IMG/VR virus record: IMGVR_UViG_3300046167_000010
Coordinates: 1-24,475 of that record
Reading direction: 5' to 3' (one strand)
DNA from: a virus
Length of the DNA stretch: 24,475 bases
Shown: one piece after another, positions 6,439 to 14,229 of the stretch
Numbering within the stretch: the stretch's first letter is position 1
Layout of the letters: each line of letters opens with the position of its first letter
The notes under the pieces: model-generated
The model's database searches: none
What the model saw: only the letters and a program-made list of their open reading frames with translations
Told to the model about the DNA's origin: nothing
Made by a program: the position numbers and the translations under genes

Positions 6439-7110
6439 CTAACTAAAATTTTGTAGTGCATTAAGTAATGGTGTTCCACCATCTAAAAATAAAAATGTTA
6501 CTAAGTCTATTGCACCTGATCCTGTTGACATTGTGTACCCTGCACCACCTGCTGTTTTTGCAGTTACATTACCACCACCATTAACAGTTACTGCATTAAT
6601 TGCAACTGTTCTATCTGTGCTATCTTGTGTAATTTGTAAAGTAAATGTAGAAACACCATTAGCTGGAACATTAGTAAAGTCTATGTCTGTAATGTTCTCT
6701 GTAAGAGTTATAGATCCTGTGTTTCCATTGTTCATGTTTATAGCTACAACTCCTGATGAGCTTGTTACTGCAACATCAACCTCAGAATAGTCTTGTAAAG
6801 CTACTGAGGTTACTGTTGAATCAAGATTAACTGTTACATCTCCTGTAGCTCCACCTCCATTAAGGTTAGTTCCTGCTGTAACTGCTGTTATATCTCCTGC
6901 TTCTGCTGATACCCAAGCTGATCCATTCCATGCTTTTAAAACATTGGCTGTAGTATCATAAAAAACTGTTCCCTCTACCTTATTTGTCAAAGCTGAATTA
7001 GCTGCTGACTCTGAGGCATAAATAAAAACTATTGAATCCTGAATGTCTTGAAACCTAGCCTCTGTTACTAGATCTCCTGTTGTCCAATCAAACCATGCAC
7101 CTGCTGCCAT
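6439..7110 (-). CDS. Tail fiber-like protein (223 aa)
   Basis: The N-terminal part (MAAGAWFDWTTGDLVTEARF) is a common tail-attachment segment in environmental phages. It is followed by VEGTVFYDTTANVLKAWNG, a typical fiber connector, and by a GDITAVTAGTNLNGGG segment, a repeat motif of fiber shafts that precedes a Thr/Val/Asn-rich beta region. It has a clear GGAGAT ribosome site. It sits between the minor tail protein and the small receptor-binding paralogues, so it probably forms the stalk or baseplate fiber. Confidence 0.7.
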   Translation of the reverse strand: MAAGAWFDWTTGDLVTEARFQDIQDSIVFIYASESAANSALTNKVEGTVFYDTTANVLKAWNGSAWVSAEAGDITAVTAGTNLNGGGATGDVTVNLDSTVTSVALQDYSEVDVAVTSSSGVVAINMNNGNTGSITLTENITDIDFTNVPANGVSTFTLQITQDSTDRTVAINAVTVNGGGNVTAKTAGGAGYTMSTGSGAIDLVTFLFLDGGTPLLNALQNFS

Positions 7111-7131
7111 GTATTATCTCCTTAATTCTTT

Positions 7132-7737
7132 CTAAGTATAACTTATGTTAGTATCTATTCCTAGTTTTGATACTCCTAGAATCCAAGCTCCTGTTTCAGC
7201 AGGACTTAACCCAATCTGCCAATTCCAAGTTTTGTTTCTAGCATCTACTGTGTGTTTAATTCTTTCAATAAACAGTTCATAAGTTTCTGTTGTAGATGCT
7301 GTAGTAGTAACACTTGCCTCAACAAAGCTTCCTAAATCTAATCCTAGTGCCTTAGCCCATAAATTAACATTTTCTCTAGGAGCAAAAGATAATGATTCAA
7401 TCTGTGTCTGTGGTATGTCATTAGCTACAGTTATCTGCTCTGCAATAGATAAAACATCTGAATCCTGTGTATTTAAAGTGCCTGACTGTACTAAAACATT
7501 AGATCCAAATCTATCTACTGAATCAGAACTTACTGCAATCTGTGTTGTTCCACCTGTTCTAGTCCTCTGAACTGTATTTACAATTTTTTCATCATCATAA
7601 GAGCTTTTTATGTCAACATAGTTAAGCTCTCCTACACCCTGCCCAAAATTTGCCTTCTGGTGTAGTTGTGTTAGCCAATCTATAGTTTCTATCTCTAAAA
7701 GTTGCATCTCCATTAGCAGCAATAAAGAATGTGCCAT
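7132..7737 (-). CDS. Minor tail protein, C-terminal part (third frame of a shifted gene)
   Basis: Only the part after about 7645 is likely to be translated in this frame. The first 31 codons (MAHSLLLLMEMQLLEIE...) are an out-of-frame reading of the middle fragment. The true sequence begins FGQGVGELNYVDIKSSYDDE, a standard minor tail block in which a V(Q/T)xTRxGG strand follows, and ends WILGVSKLGIDTNI. Continuity with the middle fragment is restored by a +1 step at TTTT (7648-7645). The whole protein probably lies at the distal tail near the tape measure end. Confidence 0.6.
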   Translation of the reverse strand: MAHSLLLLMEMQLLEIETIDWLTQLHQKANFGQGVGELNYVDIKSSYDDEKIVNTVQRTRTGGTTQIAVSSDSVDRFGSNVLVQSGTLNTQDSDVLSIAEQITVANDIPQTQIESLSFAPRENVNLWAKALGLDLGSFVEASVTTTASTTETYELFIERIKHTVDARNKTWNWQIGLSPAETGAWILGVSKLGIDTNISYT

Positions 7738-7876
7738 TCTCTGCTAGTTCTACAGCTCTAAGTGCAGCTAATACAGTATCTGTTTCTGGTTGTACCTGAA
7801 CTTCTAGTTGTCCTGTAGATATTGCCTGATTTGTATAACCAAAGCTATCAAGTATGTTTTTAGCCCTTACAGAGGC
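7622..7876 (-). CDS. Minor tail protein, middle part (second frame of a shifted gene)
   Basis: This frame has no start of its own, since it follows a TAA at 7879-7877, but reads as normal protein: ASVRAKNILDSFGYTNQ, then a block with LEVQVQPETDTVLAALRAVE and an AENGTFFIAANGDATFRD segment. That last block is typical of minor tail proteins (xGxxFxxxxGxxxFxxR). It joins the N-terminal part by skipping one A at 7877 and the C-terminal part by skipping one T at 7645. Both shifts are +1. It stops at TAA 7624-7622. Confidence 0.55.
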   Translation of the reverse strand, partial: ASVRAKNILDSFGYTNQAISTGQLEVQVQPETDTVLAALRAVELAENGTFFIAANGDATFRDRNYRLANTTTPEGKFWAGCRRA

Positions 7877-8378
7877 TTAATTCTTGTGCTTGTGTAAGTG
7901 TAAGCCTAGTTGTTGTACCTAGCTTAGAAATACCTAACTGCCACCCAAAACCATTTAAAGTAGCATTATTAAACAGTTTAAAGGCATCTACACATTGTAA
8001 TTTAGTTTCTGAATCAGATCCCTGAGCAGGATAATTAACAGGAAAGCTCTCAACAAAACCATGAAAAAGAGTATATGTAGAGCCACCATAATCAGCTTTT
8101 ATTCTTATTCTTTTTAATGGTTGCACCTTAGTTCTGTTATTTACTGCATCATAATAATGTGTTGTTTGATTAGGAGAAAACCTGTTATCTGTATTAGTAA
8201 GCACAACTGTAACTGCAGCAGGATTAAAATCAGATAAGTTTGTTGCTCTACCTCTGTTTATACTAAATCTCCTAAGATAAGGAGAAACATCAGTAAAAGT
8301 TTGTGTGCTATCTAGTGGATTAGAGTCAAAAGCAATCTCTACTGTTAAATCAACATTAGAATCAAAAGGAACACTCAT
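7860..8378 (-). CDS. Minor tail protein, N-terminal part (first frame of a shifted gene)
   Basis: The 172-residue fragment has the usual start of siphophage minor tail proteins: VEIAFDSNP, DVSPYLRRFSINRGRA, then AAVTVVLTNTDNRFSP, and LFHGFVESFPV. Homologues continue for several hundred residues, whereas this frame stops after QAQELSLCKG. The continuation is present downstream in another frame (ASVRAKNILDS). It overlaps the tape measure stop by one base. The break may be an indel error in the read, a real mutation, or programmed shifting. Confidence 0.65.
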   Translation of the reverse strand: MSVPFDSNVDLTVEIAFDSNPLDSTQTFTDVSPYLRRFSINRGRATNLSDFNPAAVTVVLTNTDNRFSPNQTTHYYDAVNNRTKVQPLKRIRIKADYGGSTYTLFHGFVESFPVNYPAQGSDSETKLQCVDAFKLFNNATLNGFGWQLGISKLGTTTRLTLTQAQELSLCKG

Positions 8379-10372
8379 TATCTAATAGCATAACCTTTTT
8401 TGGCTAATCTCTCTTGTGTTACTTGTAAAAAATCCTCTGCATTGTCTGAAAGCTCAACTTTTACACTTACTTCTTGTTGTGCTTGTCCACTAATAGGAGC
8501 TGAAACAGTTGCTTGATCACTTACAACAGGAGCTGCTATTGGAGCTGCACCAACTAAAGGAGATGGTGTAAATCCCATTGGCAAATCTAGTTGTGCTAAT
8601 TGTTCATCTACAATAGCAACTAAACTTTTTCCCTGAACTTGTTCTAAAAATTCTCTGTATTTATTTAAAGCACCATTGATAGCCTCTGCCCAACTAATAT
8701 TAAGAACATCAGCTGCCTCTAGTATTTGTGCTTGAAAGTCATCTGTTGAAAATAAATCTAATACCTCTTGTAGGTTTTGTGCAGCTTCAAGCTGTATATC
8801 CATAGAACTTGTGCCTTTATCAGTTGCCTCATCTAATTCTTTTTGTGCATCTATAGCTCTTTTTCTAGCTTCTACCAATTGATCAGACTCTCTACCTAAA
8901 GCAAGTTCAACTAATCTTAATTCCTCTTGTGCTACAGCTAATTCCTCAGTAACATTTTTCCCCTGATTTTGAAAGAATGTTAATTCTGCTATTTGTTGTT
9001 GTAATTCCTTTTTTCTTAGTGCTTCTTGTGCAGTAAGTAATCCCTCTTCTTCTAAAGCTCTGTTAAGATCTGTTTGTGCATCATCTCTATCCTCTTGTAA
9101 ATCAGTTAAATCTGCTATTTGTGTATTAGTTAAACCTAAAACTTTAGCTAGTTTTTCTGCTACAGGTAAAATATCTTTACTTATTGATTTAGCAAATTTT
9201 TTGTTTTGTGGAATTAATATGCCTGTTACTTGTCTGTAACCTTTTAATTGTTTGTTTATTATTTCTGTGTTATTTGCATAGTTTTCAAACTGTTTAACAA
9301 GATCCTGTGTTGCAACTTTTTCTGCTTTAGAAATTTCAATATTTGCTTTTCTTACAATACCAAAACCTTTTAAAATAGAACTTATTGCTTCAAACCTAGA
9401 CAAAGTTTTTTCATCTAAGTCAAATAAATTAGCATCTCCATCTCCAAAATCTCTAAATTGTTCAAATAGTTCTACTGTACCTAATAAGACTAAATTTAGA
9501 TCAGAAAACTTATCTATTAACTCTGGTGTTGATTCTTCCCTTAATTCATTAAAAACTCTAAGAACTTCTCCTGCAGCAGGTAATAATTCCTCTCCAAGCT
9601 CTTCTGATAATTCTTGTGTAGCTGATCTTGCTATTAAAGTTTGTGCTGCAAATCCTGCTGCTTCTCTAGCTGCATTACCCTGCTGAACAGAAGATCTTTC
9701 AAATATTAATGCAGTTGTTGCTAATGCTTTTTCTTGTCTAGTAAGAGCATCAGCACTATCTTTTCCTGTTTGTTCAAAAGCTTTAGTTTGTACCTCAGCT
9801 TCTGTTATAGCTATACCATAAGTTTTAAGAGCTTCTCTTTCCCCTACTAAAGCAGATCTAAAAGCTTGTAATACAGGTGCTGCACCTGCTGTAATATTGT
9901 TAAATGATGCAATATCTCCTGCTAAATCAAATAATTCTGATGATAAGTCTGCTGATTCAGATTGTGTAAAACCTATACCCTGTGCAACTGAGCCAAAGAC
10001 TGATATAAGTTGTTGTGCCTCTGCTGCTGTTAAACCAAATAGATTAGCATTTTGTTTTAATTGACTATTTAACTTTTCTGCAGCTCCACCAAAAGTTGTA
10101 CTAAATGCTCCTGCTGCTTCTTGTGCTGCTGATGCAGCTTGTATTGCTGCAAAAGAAAAATCTAAAAGAGATTTACCTGCTATTGTTGCTGCACCTGCAA
10201 TAGCAAATTTACTAGCACCAGACATACCTGCAGCAAATTGTGCATTAGCTTTAGCAGATTTATCTACAGAATTATCAACACCTTTAATATCTTTTTCAAA
10301 TTTATTAAGTTGTCTACCTGCTTTATCAACTCCAATGAGTTTTAAAAACATTTCTAAAGTGGCTCTAGCCAT
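8378..10372 (-). CDS. Tail tape measure protein
   Basis: The 664-residue protein sets tail length and is threaded inside the tail tube. It begins MARATLEMFLKLIGVDKAG, has Ala/Gly-rich hydrophobic helices at about 50-90 (FAIAGAATIAGKSLLDF), then long helical and coiled regions with many Glu, Gln and Ala (DLQEDRDDAQTDLNRALEEE). The FGLTAAEAQQLISVFGSVAQ-type block is typical of phage tape measures. At about 1.5 angstrom per residue the tail would be near 100 nm. The ATG overlaps the end region of the chaperone T frame and has a GGAGAT ribosome site. It is the longest tail gene, placed directly after G/GT as usual. Confidence 0.88.
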   Translation of the reverse strand: MARATLEMFLKLIGVDKAGRQLNKFEKDIKGVDNSVDKSAKANAQFAAGMSGASKFAIAGAATIAGKSLLDFSFAAIQAASAAQEAAGAFSTTFGGAAEKLNSQLKQNANLFGLTAAEAQQLISVFGSVAQGIGFTQSESADLSSELFDLAGDIASFNNITAGAAPVLQAFRSALVGEREALKTYGIAITEAEVQTKAFEQTGKDSADALTRQEKALATTALIFERSSVQQGNAAREAAGFAAQTLIARSATQELSEELGEELLPAAGEVLRVFNELREESTPELIDKFSDLNLVLLGTVELFEQFRDFGDGDANLFDLDEKTLSRFEAISSILKGFGIVRKANIEISKAEKVATQDLVKQFENYANNTEIINKQLKGYRQVTGILIPQNKKFAKSISKDILPVAEKLAKVLGLTNTQIADLTDLQEDRDDAQTDLNRALEEEGLLTAQEALRKKELQQQIAELTFFQNQGKNVTEELAVAQEELRLVELALGRESDQLVEARKRAIDAQKELDEATDKGTSSMDIQLEAAQNLQEVLDLFSTDDFQAQILEAADVLNISWAEAINGALNKYREFLEQVQGKSLVAIVDEQLAQLDLPMGFTPSPLVGAAPIAAPVVSDQATVSAPISGQAQQEVSVKVELSDNAEDFLQVTQERLAKKGYAIR

Positions 10373-10373
10373 T

Positions 10374-10562
10374 TTATCTCCTCAATTTAGATTGAGCTTT
10401 AGCCTCTGTGATAGCTTTTTGCTCTTTCTTGTTCTTATCTATGTAGTATAACTTCCAAGACTCAAATTCTTGCACACTCAATGATTTTCTAAGAGTATCA
10501 ACAGTCATTCCTAAATCCATAGCTAATCTAAATTCAAAAGCTAGTTCTGTATTATTCTGGAA
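10374..10562 (-). CDS. Tail assembly chaperone T extension (expressed by +1 frameshift)
   Basis: This 62-codon frame has no good start of its own and begins inside the end of the chaperone G gene. It reads QNNTELAFEFRLAMDLGMTV, then TLRKSLSVQEFESWKLYY and a basic tail, the hallmark of the T domain of tail chaperones (RLAxDLGMTxxxL, then EFxxWxxYY). Relative to G it is in the +1 frame. The T domain would bind the tape measure protein while the G part binds tail tube subunits. It ends at TAA 10376-10374, immediately before the tape measure ATG. Confidence 0.75.
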   Translation of the reverse strand, partial: FQNNTELAFEFRLAMDLGMTVDTLRKSLSVQEFESWKLYYIDKNKKEQKAITEAKAQSKLRR

Positions 10563-10568
10563 ACTGAT
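10552..10568 (-). promoter_or_regulatory. Putative +1 programmed frameshift site (TTT-C) in chaperone G/GT
   Basis: The G frame reads GCT GAT CAG TTT CCA GAA TAA. The T frame is closed upstream by a TAG and opens across this window. A tRNA-Phe on TTT (10563-10561) can re-pair perfectly with TTC after a +1 step, giving DQF-QNNTEL. No -1 heptamer of the lambda kind is present in the right frame. A -2 shift would give the same frame and is not excluded. Confidence 0.55.
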
Positions 10569-10902
10569 CAGCTATATTAGCCTGATCCTCCTTAGTCCAA
10601 GCCATGCACCTGTATATCCCTATAAGGACTTTATCAACTATTGTTGGTGTTGCTTTAGAATAAAACTCTTCTACTTGATCTAATGTTTCAAACTCAGGAT
10701 CTTTTAACCCTTTAAGCAATAGATATTTTTCAAAGAGAATCTCATCTCTAGCTCCATCAACTTCTGATAATTTATTTATCTCAACTGCATCTGCTTTAGT
10801 TAAGCCTGTAACAATAACTGTTGCATCCCATTCAGAAATCTCTATTTCTTTGGTAGGAAGTGCAGGAGCATTAGATATATCATCTAGTTTAAGCCTCTTC
10901 AT
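10552..10902 (-). CDS. Tail assembly chaperone G (N-terminal part of GT)
   Basis: The 116-residue protein starts MKRLKLDDISNAPALPTKEI and contains strands and helices common to chaperone G proteins: WDATVIVTGLTKADAVEINK, then EILFEKYLLLKGLKDPEFET and IVDKVLIGIYRCMAWT. It lies between the tail tube genes and the tape measure, its fixed position in siphophages. An AGAGGT ribosome site precedes the ATG. A minor product extended by the T frame is expected. Confidence 0.75.
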   Translation of the reverse strand: MKRLKLDDISNAPALPTKEIEISEWDATVIVTGLTKADAVEINKLSEVDGARDEILFEKYLLLKGLKDPEFETLDQVEEFYSKATPTIVDKVLIGIYRCMAWTKEDQANIADQFPE

Positions 10903-10940
10903 GATAACCTCTTTTCTGTTGTGAATTACTTAATTATATT

Positions 10941-11348
10941 TTAAGCAGTTCCCTCAGTTACATTTCCAGAAACTTGAAAAGCAGCTGTAAAAGTAACAGC
11001 TCCACCAATATCAGGTGTTCTATCATAAGAAGTCATTATTGCTTCTCCTGATGCTTTAGGATTTCCTCCTGTAGTTCCAATTGGATAGAACTCAAAAGAT
11101 CCCTCTGCTCCAAGTATTCCAGATAAGTAACCATCAACAGTTGCATCAAAAGAGCCTGAAATAGTTAAAGTTGCATCTTTCAATCCACTAACAAAAGCTT
11201 TGCTAGAATTTGAAAATGCTGAAACCTCAGCTACATCAGCAGTTCTTGAAATAGAAACATCAGTAAGAACATTAGAGATATCTCTTAAAGTTCCACCAGA
11301 ATCATCTATTTTAAAAGCTGCATTCTTTCCATGTGTAAATGTTGGCAT
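10941..11348 (-). CDS. Tail tube-like protein, short paralogue (135 aa)
   Basis: It starts MPTFTHGKNAAFKIDDSGGT and contains ADVAEVSAFSNSSKAFVSGL and LTISGSFD, then a GNPKASGEAIMTSYDRT block near residue 100. The same blocks appear in the next gene upstream, so the two are paralogues. This single-domain beta protein is the size of a minimal tail tube subunit. It is adjacent to the tail chaperones. Which of the two is the major tube subunit cannot be decided from sequence alone. Confidence 0.65.
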   Translation of the reverse strand: MPTFTHGKNAAFKIDDSGGTLRDISNVLTDVSISRTADVAEVSAFSNSSKAFVSGLKDATLTISGSFDATVDGYLSGILGAEGSFEFYPIGTTGGNPKASGEAIMTSYDRTPDIGGAVTFTAAFQVSGNVTEGTA

Positions 11349-11367
11349 TTATCTTTCTCCTCTATAT

Positions 11368-12078
11368 TTATTTCTGTGCAAAGCTAACTGCTGCTGTTAT
11401 GCTACCTGATCCACCAAAAGTTAGAACAGCTCTTGCATATCTTGCAGGATTACTTGCACTTGTTTTAAGTTCTGATGTTGTACCTGTTGCCTGAGTAAAA
11501 GTTATATAGTCAGAGTAGGATACATTATCAGCACTTGTTTGTATTTTAACATCTAATGTTGGAGATCCACTACTTACAGTACAATGAAGCACACCTGCAC
11601 CACCATTAGTACCTGCTGCTCCATAATCTACTCCTGTTTGATTAGATGAACTTGTTATAGCTGTTGGAGCTAATAAGCTTTTTCCATTATAAGCATCCCC
11701 ATCAAATTGAAATGCTACAGCTACTGCAACAACTGAGCCAATGTCTGCTGATCTATCATAAGAAGTTTCAATGACATTACCAAACTCTGTAGGATTGCCT
11801 CTTGTATGTCCAATAGGAGCAATAGTAAAAGCACTACCTGAGCTTCCTAGTTGAGCTAAAAACTCTGCATCAGCATCTGGACTTGTACTCTCAAAATAAC
11901 CTGAAAGAGTTACTGTTCCATCTTTTAAACCTGAAACATAAGTTTTGCTACTTGCTGTAAATGTTGAAGTTTCAGCTACATCTGCTGTTAAAGATACACT
12001 TGCATCAGTTAAAGTTGTAGATAGATTTGTATTATCTAATAGTACAACAGCATTTTTACCATGATTAAATGTTGGCAT
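11368..12078 (-). CDS. Tail tube-like protein with extra C-terminal beta domain (236 aa)
   Basis: Residues 1-135 match the shorter paralogue (MPTFNHGKNAVVLLDN, ADVAETSTFTASSKTYVSGL, then VIETSYDRSADIG). Residues 140-236 add a Ser/Thr/Gly-rich beta-sandwich-like domain ending RYARAVLTFGGSGSITAAVS, which resembles Ig-like or carbohydrate-binding decorations on some tail tubes. The start overlaps the stop region of the small gene upstream, with a GAGGAA ribosome site. The extra domain would project from the tail surface. Confidence 0.65.
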   Translation of the reverse strand: MPTFNHGKNAVVLLDNTNLSTTLTDASVSLTADVAETSTFTASSKTYVSGLKDGTVTLSGYFESTSPDADAEFLAQLGSSGSAFTIAPIGHTRGNPTEFGNVIETSYDRSADIGSVVAVAVAFQFDGDAYNGKSLLAPTAITSSSNQTGVDYGAAGTNGGAGVLHCTVSSGSPTLDVKIQTSADNVSYSDYITFTQATGTTSELKTSASNPARYARAVLTFGGSGSITAAVSFAQK

Positions 12079-12249
12079 TTATTCCTCTTCCTCTTTAGCC
12101 ATTTTACTATCAAATTTTACTGCAGCTTTATTCTTTATCAAACTTTTAGCAATTTTGTCTGGTACTTCACAGATCTCTCCTGCTTCAACCCTGATTTCTT
12201 TACCACCCTTATCTGGATAGTTACTTCCAATTAATATTTTTATTTTCAT
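12079..12249 (-). CDS. Small neck/tail hypothetical protein (56 aa)
   Basis: The frame reads MKIKILIGSNYPDKGGKEIR, then VEAGEICEVPDKIAKSLIKN and an acidic tail KEEEE. The pattern GxxxxVxxGExxEVPxxxAxxLI is seen in small proteins of phage head-tail clusters, such as ones that bind head or neck components. It overlaps the tail terminator stop as TAATG and abuts the tail tube ATG, so it is translated in the operon. Its acidic tail includes the GAGGAA ribosome site of the next gene. The exact role is unknown. Confidence 0.65.
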   Translation of the reverse strand: MKIKILIGSNYPDKGGKEIRVEAGEICEVPDKIAKSLIKNKAAVKFDSKMAKEEEE

Positions 12250-12659
12250 TATGCTATTACCTCTATATTGAATGTTACACCAAGAAAGCTAGTTCCCTGT
12301 GTTACTTCATACTCTCCATAATCTGTTGCACTTATAACTCTAACAGACATAGCAGCACCTCCCAAAGTTGGATCACTCTCTATAGCTGCTTTAACTGAGG
12401 TTGCCCCAGAAGAGGCTAAGTAAGCATCTACACCATCTTGTGCAGTCTGTGCATCTACTCTTGATATATACACCACTATAGGTATCTCATAGGTATCTGA
12501 GCCTCTAGCCATTGTTGAATCATAGTTTAAACTATTCAATGGAGCTACTAATGCTATAGGTGGCTCAATCCAGTCTGGAACATACTCATAAGCAGTTAAT
12601 CCAGATATTGTTTCTAAATTTGTTTTTAAACCATCTCTTATTGCTGTTAAAGCAGCCAT
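12249..12659 (-). CDS. Tail terminator-like protein (136 aa)
   Basis: It starts MAALTAIRDGLKTNLETISG and has LTAYEYVPDWIEPPIALVAP, an IPIVVYISRVD strand and the DAYLASSGATSVKAAIES helix. These blocks follow the fold of tail terminators (gpU/gp17-like), small alpha/beta proteins that cap the finished tail and join it to the head. Length and position between neck and tube genes agree. The call is by pattern and synteny. Confidence 0.65.
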   Translation of the reverse strand: MAALTAIRDGLKTNLETISGLTAYEYVPDWIEPPIALVAPLNSLNYDSTMARGSDTYEIPIVVYISRVDAQTAQDGVDAYLASSGATSVKAAIESDPTLGGAAMSVRVISATDYGEYEVTQGTSFLGVTFNIEVIA

Positions 12660-13222
12660 TACTTAACACTCCTAGCTATATCTCTTGCTATAGATTCTAA
12701 CATATTCTCTGCTCCTGCTTTTATTTCTTTTTGCTTTTCATACACAACACCACCAATAAAAGGCTTCATCTTTAAACCTCTTTTAGATATTGCTCTAGCA
12801 ACTAAGAATGGATTTAATTTAGGTGTTCCTCTCTTTGCCCACTTAGCAAGACTAGATCCCTCTTTATAAGGTGGAAAGAATGGCTTTGTTCTCTTTACAG
12901 GACTAAACCCTCTAAAGATTGGCTTACCATGTATAAATGGAGATGTAGGACTACTAGAAGCTAATTTAAAGCCCTCTGACATCCTTAGCCTGTTAGTGTT
13001 ACCTAATTTAGCAGTAAACACACTTCTCCTAGTATTACCTGTGTTTTTATTGCCTCTACCTGCTTGTGATCTAGGAGATGGCTGATTGTTTAAAGCATCA
13101 AGAGAATCATCTTTTAGTTCTAAAGCAAGTTTGTTAAAGAAATCATTACTTCTTTTATTCCAGATAGTCTGTGAATTGATTGCTTTAGATAAGTCTAAAG
13201 CTCCATTTAGAGTTAGTTTCAT
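12659..13222 (-). CDS. HK97 gp10-like head-tail (neck) protein
   Basis: The 187-residue basic protein has a helical N-terminus (FFNKLALELKDDSLDALN) and a flexible NQPSPRSQAGRGNKNTGNTR loop. SPFIHGKPIFRGFSPVKRTK and a RGTPKLNPFLVARAI segment follow, and the end is helical. The GxPxFRxF and KWAKRxxPxxNPFLVARAI elements are typical of gp10-like neck proteins. It overlaps the connector gene by 4 bases. It would sit between connector and tail terminator. Confidence 0.6.
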   Translation of the reverse strand: MKLTLNGALDLSKAINSQTIWNKRSNDFFNKLALELKDDSLDALNNQPSPRSQAGRGNKNTGNTRRSVFTAKLGNTNRLRMSEGFKLASSSPTSPFIHGKPIFRGFSPVKRTKPFFPPYKEGSSLAKWAKRGTPKLNPFLVARAISKRGLKMKPFIGGVVYEKQKEIKAGAENMLESIARDIARSVK

Positions 13223-13914
13223 ACACCATAGAGCCTATTGTTGTTAATAGCTGTTAAGCCAACATAAGGCCTACCTGATGCAAGAGTTACTGTAGTTTTT
13301 TTAAATCCTTTAATTAAGTTTTTTACATCTGGATCAAGCTCTGAAAGAAATATAATTGGAGCTTGTCCTGTTTCTGGATTACCACTAAAGCCCATAGGAC
13401 TGTTTTTTCTTTGCCAATATCTTGCACCCTGTATAAGTGATGCCTGTGCAATAGCTGCAGGAACAGGATTACTTCCCTCTTGTATTGGACTTCCATACTT
13501 AGCTGTTACTGATAATCCTTGTCTGTGTGATGTAGGTAATACTTTACCTGATTTCTCCATAGCCATTACTATTTTTGTGAATGGTAACTTTGGATCTAGT
13601 TTGTCATTGTTATAAGGAGCTACATAAAAATCTGTGTTTATAGTTAATGTTTCATTAACTGTTCCATCAGCATTTAGAGTTTTAACTACTAAACCTGTTG
13701 TGGTAGCAATATCATCAACTTCTGCATAATCCATAAACTCACAGTCAAACAATCTTGTTTCAACTGTTGCTGAGATATTAAACTGCCTACCACAATAATT
13801 ATCTATTGCAGCTGCAGCAGCATCTAGTGCAAAATCTAAGTTTGTATCTTGTCCACTACCTGTGATACCTAACCAAGTTTTTAATTCACTCTTATCTGTA
13901 TATTGATGACTCAA
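13219..13914 (-). CDS. Head-tail connector (HK97 gp6-like adaptor), TTG start
   Basis: The 231-residue protein begins SHQYTDKSELKTWLGITGSG and a DAAAAAIDNYCGRQF helix, the signature of gp6-like connectors that form a ring below the portal. Later come YGSP and AIAQASLIQGARYWQRKNSP, also typical. The likely start is TTG at 13914 with GGAG 7 bases before it. No ATG is found at the N-terminus of the conserved region. It is followed by gp10-like and terminator genes in standard order. Confidence 0.78.
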   Translation of the reverse strand: MSHQYTDKSELKTWLGITGSGQDTNLDFALDAAAAAIDNYCGRQFNISATVETRLFDCEFMDYAEVDDIATTTGLVVKTLNADGTVNETLTINTDFYVAPYNNDKLDPKLPFTKIVMAMEKSGKVLPTSHRQGLSVTAKYGSPIQEGSNPVPAAIAQASLIQGARYWQRKNSPMGFSGNPETGQAPIIFLSELDPDVKNLIKGFKKTTVTLASGRPYVGLTAINNNRLYGV

Positions 13915-13932
13915 TATCTAACTCCTTATTAG

Positions 13933-14139
13933 TTACTTATCTTCTTGTGGTTTAACAGCTTTATTTTCTACTTTTTTAGCTGCTTTTTTCTTAGGTGTTT
14001 CTAATTTAACATCAGGCATAGGATCTCCCATACTTGCAACAAGAACACCACTTAGGAAAGGACAATCCTTACCTTTAGCAAATTTACCTGTTTCATTATC
14101 TTTCCAAACAAAATCTGCTTCTTTTTCTATAAATTTCAT
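13933..14139 (-). CDS. Small basic-tailed hypothetical protein (68 aa)
   Basis: ATG at 14139 is preceded by GAGGAGAA at ideal distance, which decides this start over an in-frame ATG at 14217 with no ribosome site. The protein runs MKFIEKEADFVWKDNETGKF, then CPFLSGVLVASMGDP and a Lys/Ala-rich tail. The short beta part and disordered basic end resemble small head-linked proteins coded after capsid genes. The function is unknown. Confidence 0.6.
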   Translation of the reverse strand: MKFIEKEADFVWKDNETGKFAKGKDCPFLSGVLVASMGDPMPDVKLETPKKKAAKKVENKAVKPQEDK

Positions 14140-14161
14140 ATTTTTGTTCTCCTCATGGAAC

Positions 14162-14206
14162 ACAGAGCCAATAATCTCATTCTTTAGAACAAAACTATGG
14201 CTCTGT
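14162..14206. repeat. Inverted repeat between capsid gene and next gene
   Basis: ACAGAGCCA (14162-14170) and TGGCTCTGT (14198-14206) are perfect 9-bp complements with a 27-base spacer, in the 90-base gap after the capsid stop. In minus-strand sense no T run follows, but a stem here could reduce readthrough or protect the abundant capsid mRNA. The plus-strand side has ATTTTTT after the stem, but there is no plus gene to terminate. Confidence 0.5.
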
Positions 14207-14229
14207 ATTTTTTCCATATTAATTAACTA

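Noticed and set aside
13933-14217. Longer version of the 68-residue protein starting at 14217
   Set aside because: No ribosome site before 14217, while GAGGAGAA sits ideally before 14139, and the extra part contains the inverted repeat.
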